Assembly: GCA_965215845.1 (NCBI GenBank)
Contig: CBDCEL010000004.1
Location: forward strand, 930,001-994,000
DNA length: 64,000 nt
Reading direction: 5' to 3'
Source: Aurantibacter_A sp965215845
Lineage (GTDB): Bacteria > Bacteroidota > Bacteroidia > Flavobacteriales > Flavobacteriaceae
Shown here one piece after another: positions 15,737 through 25,103 of this stretch (within the stretch, counting starts at the first letter, position 1; every line of letters begins with the position of its first letter). Under the pieces are notes generated by a model, which saw only the letters and a list, made by a program, of their open reading frames with translations, made no database searches and had not been told where the DNA came from. The translations under genes were made by a program, and so were the position numbers.

Positions 15737-17947
15737 ATGATTCCAAAAACTTTTAAAGAGGTCATCGACCTTGGCGATGGAAGGGAAATATCCATCGAAA
15801 CCGGAAAATTGGCAAAACAGGCACACGGTTCTGTTGTTGTACAATCTGGAAAATGTATGCTGTTGTGTACCGTTGTTTCCAATTACAAGCAAGCAGATGT
15901 AGATTTCTTGCCCTTGACGGTAGACTATCGTGAAAAATTCGCCGCAGCCGGGCGTTACCCGGGAGGATTTTTCAAGAGAGAAGCGCGACCAAGTGATGGC
16001 GAGGTTTTGACCATGCGTTTGGTCGATCGTGTATTGCGGCCGCTTTTCCCAAAAGACTATCATTCAGAGACACAGGTGATGATACAATTGATGTCTCATG
16101 ATGAAAACGTTATGCCCGATGCCATGGCAGGTTTGGCGGCATCAGCCGCGATTCAACTGTCTGATTTTCCATTTGAATGTGCCATTTCCGAAGCCCGGGT
16201 CGGCCGTGTAAACGGCGAGTTCATCATCAATCCCACAAGATCGCAATTAGAAGAATCCGATATTGATATGATGATCGGAGCTTCTGCAGATTCCGTGATG
16301 ATGGTCGAGGGTGAAATGAAGGAAATCTCGGAGGAGGAAATGACCGAAGCCATTAAGTTCGCCCACGAAGCCATTAAAGTACAATGTGCGGCGCAAGAAC
16401 GACTGGCCGAAGCCTTTGGCAGAAAAGAGGTTCGCGAGTACGAACCAGAGGTCGAAGACGAAGATTTAGAGAAAAAGGTATATGACCTTACCTATGACAA
16501 AGTGTATGCGGTGGCAAAGGCAGGCTCTGCAAAACATGAGAGAAGTGTGGCTTTTGACGAGATCAAGGAAGCGGTAAAAGCCACATTCCCTGAAGAAGAA
16601 TTGGAAGAAATAGGTGATTTGGTCTCAAAATACTTTTACAAGGCCGAAAAAGCTGCCGTTCGTGACCTTACCTTAAACGAGGGTTTGCGATTGGATGGCC
16701 GTAAGACCGATGAGATTCGGCCAATTTGGTGCGAGGTCGATTATTTACCCTCTACCCACGGTTCGGCGATTTTTACAAGAGGTGAAACTCAGGCCTTGGC
16801 AACAGTGACCTTGGGCACTTCGCGAGATTCAAACCAAATTGACATGCCATCTCACGAAGGTGAAGAACGATTTTATCTACATTATAACTTCCCTCCCTTT
16901 TCAACAGGGGAAGCCCGACCCATACGTGGAACCTCACGTCGCGAGGTGGGCCACGGAAATTTGGCCCAACGTGCCTTAAAAGGTATGGTGCCCGAGGACT
17001 GTCCGTATACGGTGCGCGTAGTTTCCGAAGTATTGGAGTCTAATGGTTCTTCTTCTATGGCCACCGTATGTTCTGGGACGATGGCCTTAATGGACGCGGG
17101 TGTACAATTGAAGAAACCCGTTTCGGGTATCGCGATGGGATTGATTTCAGATGCCGATACAGGTAATTATGCAGTACTTTCAGATATTCTCGGTGATGAA
17201 GATCATCTAGGGGATATGGATTTTAAGGTGACCGGTACGGCCGATGGAATTACCGCTTGCCAAATGGATATCAAAGTAAAGGGACTGTCTTATGAAATTT
17301 TGGTAAAGGCATTGAAACAGGCCAGGGACGGTCGTATGCATATATTGGAAAAATTGACCGACACCATTGCCGCGCCAAATGATGATGTGAAACCACATGC
17401 ACCAAAAATGGTGACCAGAATCATTCCCAATGAATTTATTGGCGCCCTTATCGGACCAGGAGGAAAAGTCATTCAAGAACTTCAGAAAGAAACGAATACT
17501 ACAATCGTTATCAATGAAGACCCTGTTACCGAAGAGGGTATCGTTGAAATTTTAGGTACCGACCAAGGCGGGATCGATGCGGTTTTGGCCAAAATCGATT
17601 CGCTGATGTTTAAGCCAGAAGTAGGTAGCGTCTATGAAGTCAAGGTCATCAAAATGTTGGATTTCGGTGCGGTAGTCGAATACCAAGATGCCCCAGGCAA
17701 CGAAATTTTGTTGCATGTATCGGAATTGGCTTGGGAACGAACTGAAAATGTTTCCGATGTTGTCAATATGGGAGATGTTTTTGACGTCAAATATTTAGGC
17801 ATCGATCCCCGAACACGAAAGGAAAGGGTTTCTCGCAAGGCCCTGCTACCGAAACCAGAAGGTTATGTGGAGCGCAAACCACGCCGAGACAACAACCGAC
17901 GTAATGACCGACGCGACAATCGGGACAGAAAACCAAGAAGGGACTAG
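15737..17947 (+). CDS. pnp: Polyribonucleotide nucleotidyltransferase (PNPase)
   Basis: Phosphorolytic 3'-5' exoribonuclease of RNA turnover. Order of domains: first RNase PH core (about residues 10-145, with LCTVVSNYKQADVDFLPLTVDYREK), a helical domain (about 150-300), second catalytic RNase PH core (about 310-540, with EVGHGNLAQRALKGM and GDEDHLGDMDFKVTGT), KH domain (about 555-620, IPNEFIGALIGPGGKVI) and S1 domain (about 625-695). The tail after residue 700 is very rich in Arg, Asp and Asn, probably a disordered RNA-binding extension. The 736-residue length is slightly above E. coli. A strong terminator follows. Confidence 0.97.
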   Translation: MIPKTFKEVIDLGDGREISIETGKLAKQAHGSVVVQSGKCMLLCTVVSNYKQADVDFLPLTVDYREKFAAAGRYPGGFFKREARPSDGEVLTMRLVDRVLRPLFPKDYHSETQVMIQLMSHDENVMPDAMAGLAASAAIQLSDFPFECAISEARVGRVNGEFIINPTRSQLEESDIDMMIGASADSVMMVEGEMKEISEEEMTEAIKFAHEAIKVQCAAQERLAEAFGRKEVREYEPEVEDEDLEKKVYDLTYDKVYAVAKAGSAKHERSVAFDEIKEAVKATFPEEELEEIGDLVSKYFYKAEKAAVRDLTLNEGLRLDGRKTDEIRPIWCEVDYLPSTHGSAIFTRGETQALATVTLGTSRDSNQIDMPSHEGEERFYLHYNFPPFSTGEARPIRGTSRREVGHGNLAQRALKGMVPEDCPYTVRVVSEVLESNGSSSMATVCSGTMALMDAGVQLKKPVSGIAMGLISDADTGNYAVLSDILGDEDHLGDMDFKVTGTADGITACQMDIKVKGLSYEILVKALKQARDGRMHILEKLTDTIAAPNDDVKPHAPKMVTRIIPNEFIGALIGPGGKVIQELQKETNTTIVINEDPVTEEGIVEILGTDQGGIDAVLAKIDSLMFKPEVGSVYEVKVIKMLDFGAVVEYQDAPGNEILLHVSELAWERTENVSDVVNMGDVFDVKYLGIDPRTRKERVSRKALLPKPEGYVERKPRRDNNRRNDRRDNRDRKPRRD

Positions 17948-17967
17948 AAATTAAATTTAGTGTCATG

Positions 17968-17997
17968 AAGCCCCATACAATGTTGTATGGGGCTTTT
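17968..17997 (+). terminator. Rho-independent terminator of pnp
   Basis: AAGCCCCATACAA (17968-17980) pairs perfectly with TTGTATGGGGCTT (17983-17995), followed by a T run. Confidence 0.85.
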
Positions 17998-18107
17998 TAT
18001 TTGTATTTCAACCGAAAAAAAGAACTTTTTTACCTCTTTTGTAACATTTTGGTCTTTTTTACGTATAAGTATATGCAGTCTATGCAACTTGAACTTAATT
18101 TACGTAC

Positions 18108-18971
18108 ATGAGACAGCTTAAGATTACAAAACAGGTCACCAATAGGGAGACCGCATCTTTGGACAAGTACTTGCAAGAAATCGGCAAAGTAGACTTGATT
18201 ACCGCTGATGAAGAAGTAGAATTGGCACAACGCATCAAGGCAGGCGATCAAATCGCTCTTGAAAAACTGACAAAAGCCAATCTTCGATTCGTGGTATCGG
18301 TCGCCAAACAGTACCAGAACCAAGGACTTACTTTACCGGATTTGATCAACGAGGGCAATCTTGGATTGATCAAAGCTGCACAGCGTTTTGACGAAACCAG
18401 GGGGTTTAAATTCATCTCCTATGCCGTTTGGTGGATTCGTCAATCCATTTTACAGGCATTGGCAGAGCAATCCCGTATTGTTCGTTTGCCCCTGAACAAA
18501 ATTGGATCTATAAACAAGATCAACAAAACTTTTGCATTCTTGGAGCAGGCGCATGAACGTATGCCTTCCGCAGAGGAAATTGCAAAGGAATTGGATATGA
18601 CCGTTGAAGATGTAAAACAATCCCTGAAGAACTCAGGCCGCCATGTATCTATGGATGCGCCTTTGATCGATGGTGAAGATTCAAACCTCTACGACGTCTT
18701 ACGTAGTGGTGAATCACCAAACCCAGATAAGGAGTTGTTGCACGAATCTTTGCGCACCGAAATAGAACGGGCACTGGAAACATTGACACCAAGGGAGGCC
18801 GATGTAATTCGGCTATACTTTGGTTTGGCAGGTCAACATTCAATGACCTTGGAAGAAATCGGTGAGACTTTTGATCTTACAAGGGAAAGGGTCAGACAAA
18901 TCAAGGAAAAGGCAATTCGTAGGCTAAAACATACCTCACGAAGTAAAATTCTAAAAACCTATCTTGGATAG
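18108..18971 (+). CDS. rpoD: Primary RNA polymerase sigma factor (RpoD/SigA)
   Basis: Housekeeping sigma-70 factor that would recognise the TTTG/TAnnTTTG promoters seen across this window. At 287 residues it is the short Bacteroidota form, lacking most of region 1 and the non-conserved insert. Region 1.2 (TASLDKYLQEIGKVDLI, near residue 17), region 2 with the -7-recognition helix FKFISYAVWWIRQSI (near 100-115), region 3 and region 4 with the helix-turn-helix LEEIGETFDLTRERVRQIKEKAIRRL (near 248-273) are all present. Flanked by terminators, so monocistronic. Confidence 0.96.
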   Translation: MRQLKITKQVTNRETASLDKYLQEIGKVDLITADEEVELAQRIKAGDQIALEKLTKANLRFVVSVAKQYQNQGLTLPDLINEGNLGLIKAAQRFDETRGFKFISYAVWWIRQSILQALAEQSRIVRLPLNKIGSINKINKTFAFLEQAHERMPSAEEIAKELDMTVEDVKQSLKNSGRHVSMDAPLIDGEDSNLYDVLRSGESPNPDKELLHESLRTEIERALETLTPREADVIRLYFGLAGQHSMTLEEIGETFDLTRERVRQIKEKAIRRLKHTSRSKILKTYLG

Positions 18972-19086
18972 GCAATAACAGAATACAACTGTTAAAATGG
19001 CCGAGATTGTATTTTTGGCATATTAATTGTATTTTGTACACCGTAACAACAGTTTATCATGACTGTTCGTTTTTTGATTGATGAAT

Positions 19087-19113
19087 AAACTCCGGCTGAT
19101 TACCGGAGTTTTT
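19087..19113 (+). terminator. Rho-independent terminator after rpoD
   Basis: AAACTCCGG (19087-19095) pairs perfectly with CCGGAGTTT (19103-19111) with a seven-base loop and a T run. Confidence 0.8.
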
Positions 19114-19212
19114 CATTTATAATATTCCATAGATTGGTTTTCAGGCTTACAAACATCAAAGAGATGTGGTGAAGGGTATTTTTTGGTATCTTCCATACCA
19201 TAAATTCCCGTA

Positions 19213-21864
19213 ATGAAAAAAACCATCTTTCTTCTCGCTTTTATCTCAACCATTATTTCCTGCAAAAAGGATGTTGCCAATGAATCCGGTGGTCTTGAAA
19301 AAAATAACCTGGTTCTAGATAGTATCTCCTTCAATTTGCCCGTAGGCTTCGAATTGGAAGAGTTATATAGCCCAAGTGACCATGAACAAGGTTCGTGGGT
19401 ATCATTGGCCCAAGGCCCGGGCGACCTTATTTATGCCTGTGACCAATATGGAAAGATCTATTCCTTCAAAACCCCTGAATCAGGTAAGACCATTGATCCA
19501 AAAACTGTTGATAGCGTCAATCTAGACATTGGCAATGCACACGGAATGCTCTGGGCCCATAATTCTCTTTATGTTGCCGTAAATAAAAGGTGGAGTGACG
19601 ACAGGCCTGATGATGAAGAAAATGCAAGTGGTGTTTACCGTCTTACCGATACTGATGACGACGGCAAACTTGATGAAATGCAGATGCTCTTGAAACTGCA
19701 AGGTGAGGGCGAGCACGGACCCCATAGTTTCGTACCCTCTCCAGATGGCGAAGAAATCTATTTTATTGCCGGTAACCATGTGCTCGTACCAGAAATACTG
19801 ATTAAAAATAGTCGCTTGCCAACAAATTGGGGCGAAGACAATCTTTTCGAACCCTATTTAGATGCGAGGGGCCATGCCAATGATATTAAAGCTCCCGGTG
19901 GTTGGATCGCCAAGTTCAAACCCGATGGTTCAAACTGGGAACTGATCTCCGCCGGATACAGAAATCCCTTCGATATGGCTTTTAACCCAGATGGTGAGCT
20001 TTTTGCATATGACGCCGATATGGAGTGGGATATCGGAATGCCCTGGTACCGTCCTACCCGTATTTGTCATGTGACCAGTGGTAGCGAATTTGGTTGGCGT
20101 ACCGGTTCTGGCAAATGGCCTGCCTATTACCCAGACAACCTTCCCGCCGTGCACAATCTAGAACAAGGATCTCCGACAGCGGTACTTTCGGGAACAGGTT
20201 TGAACTTTCCGAATAAATATAAAAACGGACTCCTGATTATGGATTGGAGTTTTGGAACAATCTATTTCATTGATTTGAAGGCAAACGGGAGCAGTTATTC
20301 CGGGGTACGCGAAGAATTTTTATCCGGCACGCCCCTACCCCTGACCGATATGATAAAGGGCTCAGACGGTAATCTTTACTTTGCCACCGGTGGTCGCAGA
20401 ATAGATTCCCATTTTTATCGACTTAGGTATACGGGTCCAGACACCGGGGACACCGAGGTGGTCAAAAACTCGCAAGCCGAGGGTTTGCGACAATTGCGGC
20501 GCAGCATCGAAAAATTTCATTCAGAAGTATCGGAGGATGCCATTGCCTTGGCATGGGAAAATTTGAACCACGAAGATCGATTCATTCGCTATGCGGCGAG
20601 AGTTGCTTTGGAGCATCAACCAACGGAAAAATGGCAAGACAAATTCTTTGATGAGGAAAATGCGACCAAAATCATTCAAGCTGGAATTGCCTTGGCCCAT
20701 CAAGCGGATAAAAGCCTTCAGTCTAAAATTATCGACAAGTTGAATAGCTTGCAACTGGAGACTTTGACGCAAGGTGACCAGATTGGCCTGCTTCGCAATT
20801 ATTCATTGTTGTTTATTCGAATGGGAAATCCTTCGGAAACAGATAGAGGCAAGGCGGCTAAAAAATTAAGCGGTTACTTTCCGCATGCCAATAATACTCT
20901 CAATCGGGAGCTTGGTCAATTATTGTTGTACCTAAAGGCCGACGGTATTACAGAAGGCCTTACCGACCTTCTAGAAAGACATGCGAAGGAAAAAACGATA
21001 ACGGAAGGGGTCGAAATGCTTTCGGAAGAAGCGACACTGCGCAGTGAACAATACGGTCCGCTCATCCGCGATGTCATTGCCAAAATGCCCCCTAGCGAAT
21101 CGATTTATTACGGAATGTTGCTCAGTCATGCCAAGGAAGGATGGACAAAAGAATCGCGCGAGAAATATTTCCAATGGTTTTTCGATGTGATGAATTCCAA
21201 AGGTGGAATGAGTTTCAAGGCCTACATTGAAAATGTCAGGCAAAAAGCGATGTCACATGTCCCCGATTCGGAAAAAGCATATTTTGAAGAGCTCTCGGGT
21301 GTTTATTCCCCTTCGGATGCCATGGCCGATCTTCCTGAGCCCAAAGGTCCGGGTAAGGCATATAGCATGGGGGAAATCAACAACATCTACTGGGAGAACA
21401 GCAAAGATTACGACGGAAATATTGAAGAAGGTGAACGTGCTTATAAGGCGGCATTGTGCATAACCTGCCATAGAATGAAAGGAGAGGGCGGTGCCACTGG
21501 CCCCGATCTTACCCAAATATATTCGAAATTCAGTAGTTATGACCTCACTTTCTCGATGGTAAGTCCGAGTGATGAAATTTCAGATCAATATGGCAATACG
21601 ATTTTTTATGAGAAGGATGGCACCAAAACCATTGGTCGGTTACTATCTGAAGAAAATGACACACTAAGCATCATGCCCAACCCGTTCGACCCTGGATATA
21701 CGGTTAACTTGGCCAAGGCAGATATCGAGAAACAAGAGTCGTCACCCGTTTCTCCAATGCCGCCAGGACTTTTGAACCGTTTGAACGAGAAGGAAATTAT
21801 GGATCTCTATGCCTATCTTTTGTCAGGTGCAGACGAAAATCATAAATTCTACACTAGCAAGTAA
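19213..21864 (+). CDS. Large lipoprotein with beta-propeller and C-terminal heme-binding domain
   Basis: An 883-residue exported lipoprotein (signal FLLAFISTIISC). Residues about 40-400 resemble the sugar-dehydrogenase-like beta-propeller of PVC-type membrane-bound dehydrogenases (segments GNAHGMLWAHNSLYVA, GYRNPFDMAFNPDGELFAYDADMEWDIG). Residues about 410-660 look like HEAT-type helical repeats. The C-terminus carries a c-type heme motif CITCH at 749-753 followed by GPDLTQIYSKF and by the putative heme-binding-domain pattern with SPSDEISDQY and MPPGLLNRLNEKEIMDLYAYL. It is probably a periplasmic or surface redox enzyme acting on a sugar or sugar alcohol; the substrate is unknown. A membrane methyltransferase-like gene starts 7 bp downstream. 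Confidence 0.82.
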   Translation: MKKTIFLLAFISTIISCKKDVANESGGLEKNNLVLDSISFNLPVGFELEELYSPSDHEQGSWVSLAQGPGDLIYACDQYGKIYSFKTPESGKTIDPKTVDSVNLDIGNAHGMLWAHNSLYVAVNKRWSDDRPDDEENASGVYRLTDTDDDGKLDEMQMLLKLQGEGEHGPHSFVPSPDGEEIYFIAGNHVLVPEILIKNSRLPTNWGEDNLFEPYLDARGHANDIKAPGGWIAKFKPDGSNWELISAGYRNPFDMAFNPDGELFAYDADMEWDIGMPWYRPTRICHVTSGSEFGWRTGSGKWPAYYPDNLPAVHNLEQGSPTAVLSGTGLNFPNKYKNGLLIMDWSFGTIYFIDLKANGSSYSGVREEFLSGTPLPLTDMIKGSDGNLYFATGGRRIDSHFYRLRYTGPDTGDTEVVKNSQAEGLRQLRRSIEKFHSEVSEDAIALAWENLNHEDRFIRYAARVALEHQPTEKWQDKFFDEENATKIIQAGIALAHQADKSLQSKIIDKLNSLQLETLTQGDQIGLLRNYSLLFIRMGNPSETDRGKAAKKLSGYFPHANNTLNRELGQLLLYLKADGITEGLTDLLERHAKEKTITEGVEMLSEEATLRSEQYGPLIRDVIAKMPPSESIYYGMLLSHAKEGWTKESREKYFQWFFDVMNSKGGMSFKAYIENVRQKAMSHVPDSEKAYFEELSGVYSPSDAMADLPEPKGPGKAYSMGEINNIYWENSKDYDGNIEEGERAYKAALCITCHRMKGEGGATGPDLTQIYSKFSSYDLTFSMVSPSDEISDQYGNTIFYEKDGTKTIGRLLSEENDTLSIMPNPFDPGYTVNLAKADIEKQESSPVSPMPPGLLNRLNEKEIMDLYAYLLSGADENHKFYTSK

Positions 21865-21870
21865 ACAAAA

Positions 21871-22527
21871 ATGAATCAAAAGAGTCCTCCCGGTTTGTGG
21901 TCAGGTCAACTACTACATTTTTTGACCTTGACCATATTGTTGGCGGGGACTTGGTTTTTATGGGTTAAAATTGAACGACCGTCTCCACTTTTTTTTTGGT
22001 TGGTTATAGGCATTCCTATTGTTCATCAGCTTTTTGTTTGGGTTGCCTGGCGTTTCGAATTAAAATCAAAAGCCATCAGTAATTCCATAGGTTTTACAGG
22101 TTATCGTATCATATTCTTCATATTACTTTTGGCGAGGCCCATGGCCTTCTTGATACTTACATGGGTAGACCGTGAAAGTCTTGGACTAAATATCTCTTTG
22201 CGCATCATTATTTCCGCACTACTATTTATTCCTGCCCTATATACAATGTACAGCATCAAAAAATATTTCGGGTTCGTTCGAGCAGCGGGGGCCGACCATT
22301 TCGACATAAAATATCGCGACATGCCCTTGGTAAAAAAGGGCATCTTTAAATATTCGGGCAATAGTATGTACACCTTTGGTTTTTTGGTGTTCTGGGCGAT
22401 TGCCATAGCCTTTGATTCCAAAGCCTCCTTATTGGCGGCCGCTTTCGGTCATGTATATATTTGGGTACATTACTACGCTACCGAAAAGCCCGATATGGAT
22501 TATTTGTACGGTAACAGAGTTCAATAA
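21871..22527 (+). CDS. Integral-membrane methyltransferase-like protein (ICMT/PEMT type)
   Basis: A 218-residue protein with about five hydrophobic helices (for example near residues 15-35, 42-60, 75-95, 105-125 and 170-195). The C-terminal pattern GIFKYSGNSMYTFGF, then a hydrophobic stretch and HYYATEKPDMDYLYG, is like the SAM-binding end of isoprenylcysteine and phosphatidylethanolamine N-methyltransferases, where a Glu-Pro/Glu-Lys-Pro-Asp motif follows a His. The substrate may be a lipid. It starts 7 bp after the heme lipoprotein gene, so co-transcription is likely, but no functional link is evident. Confidence 0.65.
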   Translation: MNQKSPPGLWSGQLLHFLTLTILLAGTWFLWVKIERPSPLFFWLVIGIPIVHQLFVWVAWRFELKSKAISNSIGFTGYRIIFFILLLARPMAFLILTWVDRESLGLNISLRIIISALLFIPALYTMYSIKKYFGFVRAAGADHFDIKYRDMPLVKKGIFKYSGNSMYTFGFLVFWAIAIAFDSKASLLAAAFGHVYIWVHYYATEKPDMDYLYGNRVQ

Positions 22528-22549
22528 ATATCATGAATAAACCAATGGT

Positions 22550-23362
22550 TTGAAAGAAGGTAAAGCATACATCCTGGGAACGGACGAGGAAGAACTTTTT
22601 AGACTGGGAGTTCAACATCAAGTTTGGGCAGAGGAAGCACAACACGGTTGGCGTTTGGCGAATTTTCGCCCTGGACAGACCATTCTTGATTTGGCTTGCG
22701 GCCCTGGATACTGTTCTAAAGAATTGGCCTTCTTGGTAGGTCAAAAAGGAAAAGTCATTGGCATTGACAAATCGGAAGGTTTTATCGCGTTTTTAAAACA
22801 GGTCTCCCAAAAATACAACCTCAATATCGAGGCGGTTGCCTCCAATTATGAACAAATGGCCTTGGAGCCCAAAAGTTTGGATGGTATGTATTGTCGATGG
22901 GGTTTGCCGTGGTCCCCAAATCCTGAAGAAGTCTTGAAAAAAGTATATCGAGCCCTCAAACCCGGTGGAAAGATGGTCATTCACGAATACTATGATTGGT
23001 CGACCCTGCAGACTGAACCCCAAATGGAAGCTTTGTCCAAGGGCATAGCCATGGCATTAAAGAGTTTTAAGGATTCAGACTTTGAAATCGATATCGGTAG
23101 ATTTCTCCCAAAAATGTTGAATGACTTGGGCATGACGATTGTGGGTTACCGCCCCATGCTGAAAATCGCAACTCCAAAGAACGGAATCTGGCAATGGCCA
23201 AGCACATTCTTTAAGAGCTATTTTCCCAGATTGGTTCCACAGAACTATTTGACCGACACGGATGTCGAAAATGCGCTGTCAGAACTTTCAATTCTTGAAA
23301 AAATTGAAGGAAGTTCTATCTGTACCTGTCTGATGGTCGAAATCATTGCCGAGAAGCCATAA
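22550..23362 (+). CDS. Class I SAM-dependent methyltransferase
   Basis: A 270-residue soluble methyltransferase. Motif I is ILDLACGPGYCSKELA (about residues 44-59), the acidic motif II is VIGIDKSEGFI (near 69-79), and CRWGLPWSPNPEEVLKKVYRALKPGG (near 117-142) covers motifs III and IV. Substrate unknown. In the present sequence the only start in frame is TTG at 22550, because a TAA lies just upstream in frame. An ATG at 22533 opens a six-codon frame that runs straight into this region one base out of phase; one missing T in the run at 22549-22551 would give a natural ATG start, so the real N-terminus may be six residues longer. Starts 22 bp after the previous gene. Confidence 0.8.
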   Translation: MKEGKAYILGTDEEELFRLGVQHQVWAEEAQHGWRLANFRPGQTILDLACGPGYCSKELAFLVGQKGKVIGIDKSEGFIAFLKQVSQKYNLNIEAVASNYEQMALEPKSLDGMYCRWGLPWSPNPEEVLKKVYRALKPGGKMVIHEYYDWSTLQTEPQMEALSKGIAMALKSFKDSDFEIDIGRFLPKMLNDLGMTIVGYRPMLKIATPKNGIWQWPSTFFKSYFPRLVPQNYLTDTDVENALSELSILEKIEGSSICTCLMVEIIAEKP

Positions 23363-23427
23363 GACAAAAATCGATTCATCATAATTTTTGAACCTGTGCT
23401 ACGCTGCACAGTACCATATCATTTCAC

Positions 23428-23435
23428 TACTTTTG
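23428..23435 (+). promoter_or_regulatory. -7 promoter element of the rpe operon
   Basis: TACTTTTG fits TAnnTTTG and lies 26 bp before the rpe ATG. Confidence 0.5.
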
Positions 23436-23460
23436 TAACGATTTTCAAGTCTAGCGGCCC

Positions 23461-24120
23461 ATGAGTAAGATAAAAATAGCCCCGTCCCTATTGGCAGCCG
23501 ATTTCGGCAATCTGCAACGTGATGTTGAAATGGTCAATGATAGCATGGCCGATTGGCATCATTTGGATATTATGGACGGCGTTTTCGTTCCGAACATCTC
23601 CTACGGAATGCCTGTGGTCAAGTCAATTGCCGAACATGCCACCAAACCATTGGATGTTCACCTTATGATTATCGACCCCGACCGATATATCAAAACATTT
23701 GCAAACTTGGGTGCCCATGTGCTCACTGTACATTATGAAGCCTGCACCCATTTGCATAGAACGTTACAGGCCATAAAAGCGGAAGGAATGAAAGCAGGTG
23801 TCGCTTTGAATCCACACACCAATGTAAACGTTTTGGAAGACACCCTGAATGATATCGACGTGGTTTGCCTAATGAGTGTCAATCCGGGATTCGGTGGACA
23901 ATCCTTTATCGAAAACACCTATGAAAAGATCAAGGCGCTAAGAGAACTCATCCGTAGAAAAGATGCAAATACCTTGATAGAAATTGATGGCGGGGTGACT
24001 TCCAAAAATGCACTTGCCTTAAAAGATACCGGTGCCGATATACTTGTTGCAGGGAGTTTTGTGTTCAAAAGTGAAGATCCTGCCCAGACCATAAAAGAGC
24101 TAAAGGAAATTACTTCGTAA
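23461..24120 (+). CDS. rpe: Ribulose-phosphate 3-epimerase
   Basis: TIM-barrel enzyme of the pentose phosphate pathway interconverting ribulose-5-phosphate and xylulose-5-phosphate. Metal and active-site residues are in APSLLAADFGNL (residues 7-18), WHHLDIMDGVFVPNIS (near 32-47, with the HxDxMDG metal motif), DVHLMI near 65, MSVNPGFGGQ near 141-150 and EIDGGV near 176-181. Length 219 is normal. Its TAA stop shares its last A with the ATG of ypdA, indicating an operon. Confidence 0.97.
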   Translation: MSKIKIAPSLLAADFGNLQRDVEMVNDSMADWHHLDIMDGVFVPNISYGMPVVKSIAEHATKPLDVHLMIIDPDRYIKTFANLGAHVLTVHYEACTHLHRTLQAIKAEGMKAGVALNPHTNVNVLEDTLNDIDVVCLMSVNPGFGGQSFIENTYEKIKALRELIRRKDANTLIEIDGGVTSKNALALKDTGADILVAGSFVFKSEDPAQTIKELKEITS

Positions 24121-25103
24121 TGGCACAATTCGATGTTGTTATTGTAGGGGGAGGCCCTATCGGTATAGCCTGTGGCCTTGAGGCAAAAAAGAAGGGATTG
24201 AACTATACGATCATCGAGAAAGGCCCGATCGTCAATTCGCTTTATAATTATCCCATCAACATGCAATTTTTTTCGACCTCCGAAAGGTTGGAAATCGATG
24301 GCATTCCCTTTATAAGCAAAGAGGCAAAACCAAAAAAGAACGAGGCTCTGGAGTACTATCGACGGATTGTCGTTTCAAACGATTTGGACATCCGGCTTTT
24401 CGAAAAAGTCGATACTGTGGAAAAATCGCATGATGGCTTTACCATTTCCACGGATAAAAAAACCTATTTCGCATCTAATGTGATTATCGCCACTGGATTT
24501 TACGACCTTCCCAACTTGCTCCATATTCCCGGTGAAGATCTACCCAAAGTTTCCCATTACTATAATGACCCCCACTTTTTTGCCAGCCAGAAATTGGCCG
24601 TAATCGGGGCCAGTAATTCAGCGGTGGATGCCGCTTTGGAGTGTTGGCGAAAGGGCGCCGAGGTAACCATGGTCATTCGTGAGCCCGAGATAGGCAGGCG
24701 CGTAAAGTATTGGGTACGCCCCGATATCATCAATCGCATCGAAGAGGGTAGCATTAAGGCCTATTACAATTCGGAGGTCAAGGAAATCAAAAGTGATGAA
24801 ATAATAATCGAATCCCCAGACGGAGTTAAAACTTTAAAGAACGATTTTGTATTGGCGCTGACCGGATATATGCCCAACTTTGAATTTTTGCAGAAGGTGG
24901 GCATTGAGCTTTCAAAGGACGAAAAAAGACTTCCCAATTATAATCCCGACACAATGGAGACCAACGTTCAAGGGCTTTACCTGGCTGGAGTCATCTGCGG
25001 AGGCATGGAAACCCACAAATGGTTTATTGAAAATTCACGCATCCACGCCAAGATCATTATGAAATCCATCTTGCACAACCAATCGGTCAAAACAAAGGCA
25101 TGA
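24120..25103 (+). CDS. ypdA: YpdA-family bacillithiol disulfide reductase-like FAD/NAD(P) enzyme
   Basis: Flavin oxidoreductase of 327 residues related to thioredoxin reductase but without its CxxC. The FAD-binding GGGPIGIACG (near residues 10-19) and the NADPH-binding IGASNSAVDAALE segment (near 163-176) are present, as are family-typical phrases NYPINMQFFSTSERLEI and CGGMETHKWFIENSR at the C-terminus. In Firmicutes YpdA reduces bacillithiol disulfide; many Bacteroidota also make bacillithiol, so the same role is plausible. It overlaps rpe by one base and the next gene by four (ATGA). Confidence 0.88.
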   Translation: MAQFDVVIVGGGPIGIACGLEAKKKGLNYTIIEKGPIVNSLYNYPINMQFFSTSERLEIDGIPFISKEAKPKKNEALEYYRRIVVSNDLDIRLFEKVDTVEKSHDGFTISTDKKTYFASNVIIATGFYDLPNLLHIPGEDLPKVSHYYNDPHFFASQKLAVIGASNSAVDAALECWRKGAEVTMVIREPEIGRRVKYWVRPDIINRIEEGSIKAYYNSEVKEIKSDEIIIESPDGVKTLKNDFVLALTGYMPNFEFLQKVGIELSKDEKRLPNYNPDTMETNVQGLYLAGVICGGMETHKWFIENSRIHAKIIMKSILHNQSVKTKA

